64,000 bases of DNA, from the NCBI GenBank assembly GCA_000328365.1, contig KB298910.1:214154-278153 (forward strand), given 5' to 3'. This document shows, piece after piece, positions 1-32,013 of the stretch; position 1 is the stretch's first letter, and each line of letters opens with the position of its first letter. Origin of the DNA: Capitella teleta. Lineage: Eukaryota > Annelida > Polychaeta > Capitellidae. Position numbers and translations under genes: made by a program. Under the pieces are notes generated by a model that saw only the letters and a program-made list of their open reading frames with translations, ran no database searches and was not told where the DNA came from.

Positions 1-414
1 TATACCGCTTTCTGTAATCGTCTTCATCAAAGACGCCTTCATGTGTTTTACTCCGATCAAAAATCCACTACATGCTCTCTCTTCTATTGTTAACCAAGCA
101 TCGTGAATGCGAGAGGTGACACGCGAGTCGAACTCTGTAAACGATTATCCAAAACAGTAAACAGAGTGGCGTTAATTGCAATTAGCGAAAGGGTTCTTTG
201 ATCTAAAAAAAAAAAAACTTCGACGAATACGATTCGATTTTGCTCAAGGGACCGAAAAATATGTTCGAGGAACAGGGTTTTTCGACGAAGCGGGGTTCGA
301 GGAATCCGAGCAATCTGTAATGCTAAAGTATAGGGGAGTCGTCGGGACTTTGAAAACACTTCGACGAAGAGGGGTCTTCGAGTTATCCGTTTTCGAGTTA
401 GCGGGGTTTCACTG
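1..414. mobile_element. pogo/Tigger-like DNA transposon, right end
   Basis: The stretch ends in a terminus that, read on the minus strand from 414, starts CAGTGAAACCCCGCTAACTC and is followed outside by TA. This is the usual shape of a pogo/Tigger-type terminal repeat with a TA target. The interior carries many 'ttcgacga' and 'ttcgag' words, as subterminal regions of such elements do. No matching left end is visible, so the copy either begins before the window or is truncated. No transposase reading frame is seen. The family assignment rests on the terminus only. Confidence 0.55.
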
Positions 415-489
415 TATATATGCTTTCTGTTCTGTACAGTTTAAATGCTCAAAAACTTTTTATAACTAAGATAACTTCGATGTACATCA

Positions 490-744
<255 letters not shown>

Positions 745-1139
745 CGTGAGAACTAACTTTAAGTCAATCGAAATGGATTTAGTTGGTCGCTACAATGTCA
801 TCAAGCAGCTCTGATTTTTTTAGCACTTTTTGTTAGAGAATTTGTTATTACAATCCAAATGTGCTCTTCTGTTATTATTCTGGTATGTAGCATATCGCAT
901 AATGTAATGACCTACTCAAGAAATAATGACAATGAGAAAGAAAAAACAAAACAAATGTGAAGTAAAATACTAAAATCAAGGTTTTTGTAGATAAGTACGA
1001 TGCTGCACAGCAAGTGGAGAACAGAAGAAAATGCGCATAAAATATTTTGGCGCCAGTTGTTTAAATAGTATGCTTTATTAATTATTTTTGTGCATCCAAT
1101 ACTATATTTTTCTAAAATTACTGTTATAAGATGAACAAA
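745..1139. other. unassigned AT-rich stretch
   Basis: No coding frame, RNA gene or recognisable repeat was found between the microsatellite and the first MITE copy. Part of it may be the decayed left half of that MITE. Confidence 0.5.
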
Positions 1140-1282
1140 CTATTCTATTGTTTGTGAGTGCTGTTCTTGGGCCTATAGCACTAATGTTAACTTTCTAAAA
1201 TCCAAACAAAGCAGATAATTTGTACTGGAGAGCCATGCAACAGATGATATTGTACAAGCTAGTTCAGGGGGCCACCTGATTA

Positions 1283-1402
1283 TGCACACACAGGAGCCTT
1301 TCACGATACCTGACCTTACCCTAGGATACCTTAGAACGTACTGGTTGCAGGCACATTGCCTCTAAGATCCGATCTTCATTTGTGACTTTACTGAGCATGC
1401 AC

Positions 1403-1461
<59 letters not shown>

Positions 1462-1640
1462 TGGGTCTTTCCAGTTGTATTCTAGGGGTAGTCGTTTCTA
1501 GTGTTCATCAAGGCGATTTTGAAAGACATTCAGGGATGAGACTTCTATCACAGATTGGGGCAGACTGTTCCAGTATAGGATGACTCGTTGGGGGAAAGAA
1601 TTGCGCTTCACAGCGGAGCTGGGGAGCTCCATCAGGAGTT
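1283..1640 (-). mobile_element. CR1-like LINE 3' fragment (minus strand)
   Basis: The minus strand from about 1635 down to 1499 reads as the extreme C-terminus of a non-LTR retrotransposon reverse transcriptase. It contains RVILYWNSLPQSVIEV and NVFQNRLDEH followed by a stop, the typical 'R-V-x-x-x-W-N-x-L-P' tail of CR1/Jockey-type ORF2. A (GA)n run at 1406-1457 lies in its presumed 3' UTR. The match to MITE copies B and C stops near 1282 and resumes near 1641, so the fragment was inserted into the MITE. It is a short 5'-truncated relic. Confidence 0.7.
1406..1457. repeat. (GA)n microsatellite
   Basis: About 52 bp of perfect GA dinucleotide inside the LINE tail. Confidence 0.97.
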
Positions 1641-2337
1641 GTCACTTACCACTCGCACATAAATGTTCCTCCCTCATTGCATAAATGGGTGCATAATATA
1701 TATAAATCTTTATTCATACGCACATGTATTACAGTGGTATAATCAAAAAGAAAAATGTGAGAAAAAAAAAAAACAAAACAAAAACAAAACAAAAACAAAA
1801 ACAAAAACAAAAAATTAAAAAATTAAAACAAGCAACCAAAAGATCAAAATTCAACTAGTGCATAAATGAATAATCTCATTACAATTTTCATAGTCAATTT
1901 GGTTATTACAGGTGTTGCGATACATTAAAAAATCACAAATTATAGTCGCATCAGCTTGATGATTTGCGTCTGGCTCAATTACAACTGAGTCACTCCATAT
2001 CAAGTTGTTTTTTTTTTAATAATGGATAAAGTTTAGCAAATATCAAAGTTTTGTTCTTGATATGGAGTAGATAGACTACTTTTAGCCCACACTGTGTGCT
2101 GATCGCAATTAGCCTCTAAATAATTGAAAATAATATTGAAAATACATTTTGCCGATGTTTGTTAAACAACTTCCATCTTGAAAATTACGTGGCAGAGATC
2201 TGTCAAAGTGAAAAACAAGCCGATATTTAATAATTAGCTCACATTCATGATACAATTACATATTGAAGAGGTTCATGGATATTTGCTTGTGACCATGGAG
2301 TGATTAATTTTGGAATTTCATTCGTTACCCTCCCAAA

Positions 2338-4577
2338 ATGGGCCTTTGCAAATGCCCCAAGAAGAAAGTCACAAACTTATTCTGTTTTGAGCACAGAGTC
2401 AATGTTTGTGAGCATTGTTTAGTGTCCAATCACTCTCAGGTAATTGAAACAAATTAAACGTGTTATCTGTATTTTTTGAAAACTTCGAACATCTATAGGC
2501 GGCTCGATTGACAATGACTTGAATGAGTTGAGTATGAACATGATGATCATGATCATCATCATGAAATTAATGATTTAATGCCACACCCCTTCTCGGCTTC
2601 TGAGGTATGGGCCAGTATAGGCAGATGCCAAGAGTTAATTCAATGTCATCCAATCTGGGGATCAATCTGCAGAAGGGGGATTAAATTCGCACACACGCAC
2701 ATGTGACATTAGCTTTTCATGCTTAATCTATGGAACGTCGATATTGCTCCGCTTCCCCTGGTGAGCTAATGTGACATGGTCCAAAGTAGACCTACAATAT
2801 GCTGAATTCCCTATTTCCTGTGAATACACTGTAACATATCAGGGCAGATGGAAGCCTATCAATTAAGAGCTTAGAATGTTACATGAGTAGCCTGCCTAAA
2901 AATTATCTAAAAAATAATCCACAAAACATAACAGTATCCACGAGATTTAGTGTTGATATTAACTTAATAATATTGGCGAGCTATATATAGACATCTTTGC
3001 ATGACCTGTATTTTCAACCTCCGATATTCTCCCCAGTGTATTGTGAGGTCCTATCTGCAATGGCTGCAAGACAGCGATTATGATCCTAGCTGCCGGTTGT
3101 GCGGCAAAGTCCTGGGTGATGAATCAGCCGGTCCATGCGTGCGTCTTGTGTGCTATGGTCAGTGTGAAATCTCTTTACGTCCACCAATCTATTAACGATT
3201 CTTCCAGACGTCATGCACTGGCGCTGCCTGGATAATTACGCACGACAATTGCCAGCAAACACTGCTCCTGCTGGGTACACATGTCCAGCATGTAGCGGAC
3301 CTGTGTTTCCAGCCAACAATGTTGTGTCACCCGTGGCTGATGGCCTGAAACAACTTCTGGCGCAAGTCAACTGGGCTCGAGCAGGTCTTGGTCTTCCTCT
3401 GGTGAGAATGCAGATTGATACAAATATATGCTCAATACTTCTGTCCAGATTGAGGAGAAATCTCTCCCATCCCAAGTGTCATCTCAGCCACCGCTAACCG
3501 ACTCCCCGTCACCCACGGACCCCTCCCCGGTTTCTGGTGATCCTGACGTGCGAGTATCTGTGGCGTCTCAGATGATGTCACCATACACCCCTGTTCCAAC
3601 TCACAGCGTCATCACCGTGGATGATGCGCAAAACGCGTATGCACGCATGTCTGAAAAGACCGAGACTTTCACCAGTGAGTACACAGAGGCCTCGGCTGCT
3701 CCAGAAACATTGAACGTTAATTTGCATGAAATTGGAACTAATTATCAACAGGCATTGTTTGCAGTGACAACTCCACGCGTGGGTATACCATGTATAGTAT
3801 ACGTTTCTGGAGCAGCAGCATATTAATGCAGTGGACTTTCTTCAGTTTTAATGCGAAACTTCTTTAACGATAATTACACAAGAAGAGGTTTCACTGTTGA
3901 ACCGAGGATTTTAGACAAATATTTTCCAATCGCTTTCGGTCTTTAACATATGTTATAATTTCTTGCCGAAGGGATCTGCTGATTTTGTTGCAGGCAACTT
4001 CACTTTGGTGTTACCTAATTATTACTTTATTGTTATAGATCCGCGTCGTGCCTATGAACCTACAAAAGAGGATCTTCTGGATATTAGTACAGATCACGAT
4101 GTTGACAAGTACAAGAGACGGCCAGCCTGGCAGTGGTTTTCAAGATGGTTCCAGTAGGTTTTTTTCTTTCTTTCTTTTTTCTCCGCACCCACAGTCTATC
4201 TGTATGAGAGATAATGTAATGTCTTAGTAAGATCTGTTTGATCCTTTTTTACTAGTAATTCTAATTTTCTTAAACTGGTCATGATATCCACAATTTCTCC
4301 TACCAATCCAGCAAATTTTTTTAAACCAATGATCCCGAAGAATCTATTGAGAATATTTTCTTTGATAAATTTGTATTTTTGCAGATCCAATTCCACCACT
4401 GCCAAACGTCGCGACCCGAACGCCCGATGCAAGCGCATGGCGACCTTCATCGTGATAGGAATAATCGCGTTCTTCACCGTCATCATCATTCTCTCGCAAC
4501 TCGGTCGTCACTCCACGGACAATGACCCCTTCCTTGACCCCATGGCGAATCCAAACATTCGAGTCGGCGATCAATAA
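2338..4577 (+). CDS. zfpl1: zinc finger protein-like 1 (ZFPL1), cis-Golgi membrane protein
   Basis: Six exons: 2338-2439, 3037-3157, 3208-3401, 3449-3674, 4039-4153, 4385-4577; all junctions are GT-AG and the phases agree, giving 316 aa against about 310 in human. Exon 1 encodes the B-box-like first finger, starting [15 protein letters not shown] and nearly identical to the vertebrate protein. Exons 2-3 carry the RING-like finger ([11 protein letters not shown], then a Cys/His series) and the conserved [11 protein letters not shown]. The middle is a Ser/Pro/Thr-rich low-conservation linker. Exon 5 has the KYKRRPAW motif and exon 6 a single C-terminal transmembrane helix (about 275-295) and the family ending NPNIRVG. 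In vertebrates ZFPL1 is a cis-Golgi protein that binds GM130 and supports Golgi structure; the same role is inferred. It converges with the P450 gene downstream. Confidence 0.96.
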
Positions 4578-4789
4578 ATTGCTTTTTGAATCTTATGTAA
4601 TCAAATTGAATTTTCCCTGCATTCCATTTTGTTTGTGTGTTTTGAGTGTGAATGTCGGCTTTTTTCTTCTTCTGAGAGTGTATTTGTATAAATTTTTTGA
4701 ATAGTTATCTGAGGGGATGAGGTTTATAATTATATGTCTCATGCATGGTTTATACGTTGCGTGGATGAAGGGAAAATAATTGTAAAACT

Positions 4790-4795
4790 AATAAA
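4790..4795 (+). terminator. zfpl1 polyadenylation signal (AATAAA)
   Basis: The canonical AATAAA lies about 210 bp after the zfpl1 stop codon and is the first good signal downstream. Use not proven. Confidence 0.5.
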
Positions 4796-5335
4796 ATACA
4801 ATGTGTCAAAATTTTATTTCGTATGTTTTCTATACTTTCTATTGTTATTTATATTAATTCTGGTTGAAATAATTATTTACTCTTTTAAGTTATTTACAAT
4901 TAATTAATTATGAATTAATTAATATATTATTATTATTTTCTTTGTTAGAACTATTTGCTTAATATAAGGAAGGTTGCATTTTAATATATTTTCAATTTGA
5001 GAAAGATTATTTTGTCTTGCTTCCCAGTTTGCCCATAGGGATGACCATGAAGCTCTCGAGGCAAAAATTTATTCTCTTAATAAAGTAGATTGCAATTTAT
5101 ACTGGGAAGCCTGAAATTAACTTAATTTTATTAATACTTTGTTATTCAAATTATGCTGTGACTCTTGACCATCAAAGCTTATTGCAGGAGGTACAAATTT
5201 TAATAATTTTATGATCTGAAACTGAATGCAATAAATTTTTATAATACTATCATATTTTATTATGAAAACAATCTCAAAATACTAAGCAAATCCAGAAAGA
5301 AACATAATTGCACTTGACTTGTAATTAGTATTATA

Positions 5336-5384
5336 CAGTCTGACCTCTTTAAACTCACATAGACTGATTCAGGAGGTCTGACTG
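5336..5384. mobile_element. 49-bp pogo-like terminal-repeat-only element
   Basis: The left end is CAGTCTGACCTC and the right end, on the opposite strand, CAGTCAGACCTC (11 of 12 match). TA flanks both sides (5334-5335 and 5385-5386). The terminus resembles that of the 778-bp element at 38726. Nothing is left between the two ends beyond about 25 bp. Confidence 0.5.
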
Positions 5385-5403
5385 TACTACCATGCAATTT
5401 ATT

Positions 5404-5465
5404 TGAGGTGCAATATAGGTTTATAAAATGCACTAGTGCATTTTATAAACCTATATTGCACCTCA
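5404..5465. repeat. perfect 62-bp palindrome
   Basis: The two 31-nt halves are exact reverse complements with no spacer, centred between 5434 and 5435 in ACTAGT. It shares its last three bases (TCA) with the next palindrome. Confidence 0.95.
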
Positions 5466-5550
5466 GACCTCATGCAATATTGATTCATGTATAATGATTA
5501 TATCAGCTGATATAATCATTATACATGAATCAATATTGCATGAGGTCTGA
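5463..5550. repeat. perfect 88-bp palindrome
   Basis: The two 44-nt halves are exact reverse complements with no spacer, centred between 5506 and 5507 in CAGCTG. It abuts the 62-bp palindrome. Arms start TCAGACCTCATGCAATATTG. Confidence 0.95.
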
Positions 5551-5665
5551 AAAGGCTTTGGGGTAACAAATATAAAAAGAATTATAGGAGTTATTGAGAA
5601 TGTGGTTAGTATGTGAGGATACATGATCCATAGGATATTTTCATTGTTAATTAACTATATGACTT

Positions 5666-8448
5666 TCATGCCTTGTGGGTCAAGGTCATGGGACAGCCTC
5701 CTTTCGGCTTAAATGTTGACATTTCTTTCACAGCAAACACATAGGAAGGATCAACTTCGTATCGGAAATTTTGCAGAAATTTGATCAGCACTATCTTCAT
5801 GGTAACCTGAAATTTTATTCTTAGTAAATGAATATAAACATTACATAATAAAGAAATACACCATGGCAAATTGCTTTCCGAGACATGATCTCTGTCCGAG
5901 GGAGAATGGTGTGAAGGCATACAGCGTACTGTCCAGATTGAATTGACATTTTATGAATTTATAAACAGGCAGGGACACTGACCGGTGGGCTTCTGGGTGG
6001 AATCTATCCGGGTTGAATTCCATCGGGTTTTCATAATATTCAGGCTGACGATGCAGTACTGAGAATGGCACCTGCCACAGTATGCACCGTTATAATTATA
6101 AGGTTATAATGATTTAAATAAGTGCAATTCTTGGAACACAATTTCTCTATTTGGGAGCATCTTAGTTAAAGAAAAAAATAAGATGTTGCAGCGATACGAG
6201 AATATGTTTAACAGTTCTTAAGCACTTACAGCCAAGAAAGTTCCCTTGGGAACGTTGTACCCATGTAACACGACGTCTCTTTGTGGCTCCCGGGCAGTGG
6301 CGCTGACAATCGGATACAATCGGAGGGTTTCTTTGATGACCTGGGTCATGTAGGTCAAGGACAAAGTGTCCTCATAACATAATGAACTTCTGTTTCCAAT
6401 TTTTCCCTCAACTTCATTTATTAACCTGAAGATATGAAGAAAAATATTTCACTATTTAACTATCAGATAAGTAAGGTCAATTTTTATCATGTCCTTGTAC
6501 ACACTATATGTTTTTCTCAATAATAAATAAATGAATTGTAAACCTCTGAAGAACTTTGGGGTGTCGTGCGATTTCATGGAAAATAAACGCGAGAGCGTTT
6601 GAAGTTGTTTCTTGGCCAGCAATAAACACGGTTACATAATCATCCAGAATATCTTCAATTTCTGCCCTTGTTCCATTTTCTGGAGAATGAAGCAAGAAAG
6701 TTGAAATAATAGAAAGTAGAAGTAATAAAGACATACCTAGACTGGATACTAGGAGACCTAGGATGGACCTTTCATCTTGGATCTTCCGACCTAAAATTTC
6801 CTGGACCTTCTCGTGTCCTTTATCGCGTACATACCTCGCAGCTGCTTGAACTTTCTTCCGAAAATCCCATTTGGAAGGACGTAACTGTAATAAATTTAAA
6901 ATGTAAATAAATCTGAATAAATTTGGATAAATTTGCATAGATTTAAATGTATTTTACCTACTTTCATTAAAGGATCTCTGTGTTGTTCTTCCATTCCTTC
7001 TAAAATTAGCTCAAAGCAATTAAATAATTTCTTGCTCTCAGCTTCTGATGGCAGTTGGTCTGATCCACAGGAAAACTGCACAATTATTGAATTATAACTT
7101 ATTTAAAAAGTAAAAAAAAAAAAACTCACATTAATAATGATGTCCAAGGCTAACTGGTCAAGGCGTCCAGCTAGGTTGACCAGCGTTTGCCCATCGGCTA
7201 CGAGGGATAAGTTATTGACCCACAAATCAATACAGTTGTCCAATTGACCCATAAAACCTTTCAAATTGCTGAAAATATTTTCTTTAAAATCAATTTAAAA
7301 TTTCTCAAATGTTTTCCCTCCTCAACGTACAATCTTTTGAAAGCAGGAGCTATATGTTTATGCTTGACTGTCCATTCATTTTGATCAGTATTTGTTACTA
7401 GACCCCGTCCAAGAAATCTGTGTAATAAAATAATGTATAAAAAATAAACAAAAAATACCGACAATAATAATAATAAAATAATAATACCGCTGGCCACAGA
7501 CATTGAAGAGCATCCCATAGATCATGTCACATTTTGGATAATCCTTCTTGGTGAGAATTTCCTAAAAAAAAAAAAAAAACTATGAAGAAGATTTTCTTAA
7601 GATATAACTCACTAATCAATAGGATTAGAATTGCAATTAACTATCTACCTTAACAATTTCTTTCCCAGAAACTACAATCATAGTTCGATGCAAAAGATGA
7701 AGTCTAAACAGAGGTCCATACTGACGCGACCTGGAAGTTAACATAATTAACTGCTAATTGAAATATCCACTTAGAAATTAATTTAATTTTTACCATATGT
7801 AAAATTGTTCGTGAGGGTTAATGCCTCTTCGGTGCCCTTCGCGTAGCTGAGGTATGTTGCCCAATATGAAACTGAGGATAGAAATTGAAATCAATTATTC
7901 AAAGTCCATTTACTAAATCTTTAAATACATGTAATTATACTGGTGTTTTGTTTTTGTTTTCTTCATAAATATATGAATAAATAGATAAATCAAGTTGATG
8001 TTGAATGAATGAGTACTTTTACTTCCAGTTGGCTATTTGATACGGTTATTATTACTATAAATGCAGTATTATCCACCGTTAGTACTTCAATTACATATAA
8101 TTATTATTTATATTCTGGTTTGACAGGTGTCGGGGCCTAATTTAGGCTATAGTACATTAGTGCTGTAACCAGGTAACAATGTACTAGTTTGACTAGCTGA
8201 CATACTACAGCGAGCCCAATGGGTATACAGACCTCGCCCGAGAATCTGTGCTATAGTTTGACATTGAATTGATGATTGATGAAATTTAACATTTGTTTAT
8301 CTCACCTTGCATTATCAGGTCCTGGAATATGACGATATTTAAGCCTGGCATAATATATGTAAAATAGGATTCCAATCCAAGAAATTATCACTATCACAAT
8401 TGAGAATAACAGCAACTGAATGACGCTGTTCGCTAGCGACATTGTCAT
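5666..8448 (-). CDS. CYP46A1-like: cytochrome P450, CYP46 (cholesterol 24-hydroxylase)-like
   Basis: Thirteen exons on the minus strand: 8448-8306, 7871-7794, 7730-7649, 7561-7488, 7417-7331, 7268-7130, 7075-6962, 6884-6737, 6679-6544, 6425-6230, 6071-5983, 5928-5862, 5806-5666. Phases agree and give 497 aa, against 500 for human CYP46A1. Residues about 8-35 form the N-terminal membrane anchor, followed by HIPGP. The I-helix has FIAGQETTSN (near 310), the K-helix KETLRLYP (ExxR, near 366), then NPDRF and the heme loop FSLGQRSCLG with its Cys ligand near 444. Overall similarity to CYP46 is what I recall, e.g. GRGLV, LDQLALDI and the C-terminal KIVLIKFLQNF. It is an ER-anchored, heme-thiolate monooxygenase; a sterol substrate is inference from family. 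The last intron but one (5982-5929, 54 nt) is open in frame, so an 18-residue longer form is possible. ATGs at 8448 and 8442 are both usable. Confidence 0.9.
8194..8253. mobile_element. 60-bp TIR-only element (short form of the 58172 element)
   Basis: The sequence consists of the outer 30 nt of the left end plus the outer 30 nt of the right end of the 881-bp element at 58172-59052, joined without interior. It is flanked by a perfect 9-bp direct repeat TAGTTTGAC (8185-8193 and 8254-8262), different from the duplication around the long copy. It lies in intron 1 of the P450 gene. Confidence 0.75.
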
Positions 8449-8925
8449 CTTGTGAGAAAGTTCACTTCAGTACAAAAAGTTGAATCGGGAGACTGGGAGG
8501 GAAAAATACGTGCGTTATGGTAGCAGTCATAACGCACTAAATTGCGATACCGTTACGAATGTCTTATACTTACAGGTCCTCTTCTGATCTTAAGGCTAAA
8601 ATAGCCTCTTACGATCAGCTCCTTTTGTTTTATTTATTTTGATGCATTTTATGGTGGCCGGAATGGATTGTGTTCAGGGTGATTCTTGAGATGATTGTCC
8701 AGTCTTCTTTCGAAAGCTGCTATTGTACTTTGTAGTATTTATTTGTTGGTAGCACAATGTCACAAAACGAAGATTTCATACTATGTATACGTTTATTCGG
8801 ATTGTATTATTACCTCAATGGCCGTTTGATACGAATGAAGGCATGGTTAGTGGCGAAATATTGATATGCAATGTTCAACATTGAAGAAGAAGAAAAAAAA
8901 AATAAAAAAAAATAAATAGTGCGTT
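8449..8925. promoter_or_regulatory. divergent promoter region, P450 / mipol1
   Basis: The start codons of the two genes are 477 bp apart and point away from each other, so this interval must hold both promoters unless upstream non-coding exons exist. It contains a hairpin with 10-bp arms GTGCGTTATG (8510-8519 and, inverted, 8528-8537); the same word recurs at 8919-8928 overlapping the mipol1 ATG. No TATA box was recognised with confidence. Confidence 0.55.
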
Positions 8926-31077
<22,152 letters not shown>

Positions 31078-32007
31078 CCTTTGACCTTCGTCTTGAACTG
31101 CTTCGTTGTCTTTATTTTGAAAGAGATTATTGGCTAATATCGCGAATTGTATCATTCTTTTCATTCGCATGTGGTTCGCCGTTGATGATGTAATGTACGT
31201 GCAATAAGTTTTGGTTAGGTTTCCTTTTTAACCAACATTGTGGTCTTCCTATTTTTAATGTATATTTTATGCCAAATTTTATCCATTTAATGATTTTAAT
31301 CCATTTTACCCATTTTATCTTGTGCATATTCTAAGTCAATTAGTTAGTCGACCATGTAAAATATATTTTTCACTTGATATTTGATTGAAAACAAAGATCT
31401 TATTTCGGTATTAAACAATGCTTACTTATACATACAGTACTTATGTGCAATATCAAAGTCATTTATATTGGCATGCTTTTGTTTTATTCATATTTATCGA
31501 TATACTTACCTGGCAAAATAAAAAGATACTTGTATACAATATGGCAGCGGCTTTCCTTAAGTGCCAAGGTGTACGATTGCTAATTTACACCTGTAACTTT
31601 TTCTCCTTTGAAGTCTTAATCAGCGTGTGTGGCTCCGGTCCGCAGTGTTGGCATTTCAATCACACTTGATCCTTGAGTACATATGCACTCAGGCTTTGGC
31701 CATTGCCTTCGGTCAACATAAGAATGATGCCCTTGTCAATTAGCCTTCGAAACTATTTTTGTTTTCTTTCTTTCATCTTGACTCATTGTTTTTCGGCCTC
31801 GTTTCTTTTGTAATTAGTTACTTAATTGTATTCTAAACGATCCGACCGTATAGAGGGCAATGTTGAGTTTATATATACATGTATAATCAATGTCTTCGGT
31901 GGGGTTTTTCTTCATCATGTCTGTCCATATCATATCACCGTGTCTTCCCTAAACATTGTTATTGTCAAGAATCATATTCTTCCAATGTGATTATTTTAAC
32001 CATTTCA

Positions 32008-32013
32008 AATAAA
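32008..32013 (+). terminator. possible mipol1 polyadenylation signal (AATAAA)
   Basis: Canonical hexamer about 930 bp after the mipol1 stop. Another AATAAA lies near 31518. Which one is used cannot be told. Confidence 0.3.

Larger units (their letters stand above)
1140..2094. mobile_element. Tc1/mariner-like MITE, copy A (interrupted)
   Basis: Segments 1140-1282 and about 1641-1700 match the interior of copies B (9557) and C (50857), including 'gcactaatgtt' and 'cactcgca...aaatg...cctccctcatt'. The right terminus, read on the minus strand from 2094, is CAGTGTGGGCTAAAAGTAGT, the same terminal repeat as the other copies. The matching left terminus is not recognisable. A LINE tail is inserted at about 1283-1640, and 1700-1985 is also foreign to the other copies, with a CAAAA-rich run at 1770-1812. 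No transposase frame is present. Confidence 0.65.
4578..5665. other. convergent intergenic region zfpl1 / P450
   Basis: About 1.1 kb of very AT-rich DNA between two 3' ends. It holds the zfpl1 3' UTR, a 49-bp TIR-only element and two perfect palindromes (listed separately). No coding frame was recognised. Confidence 0.8.
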
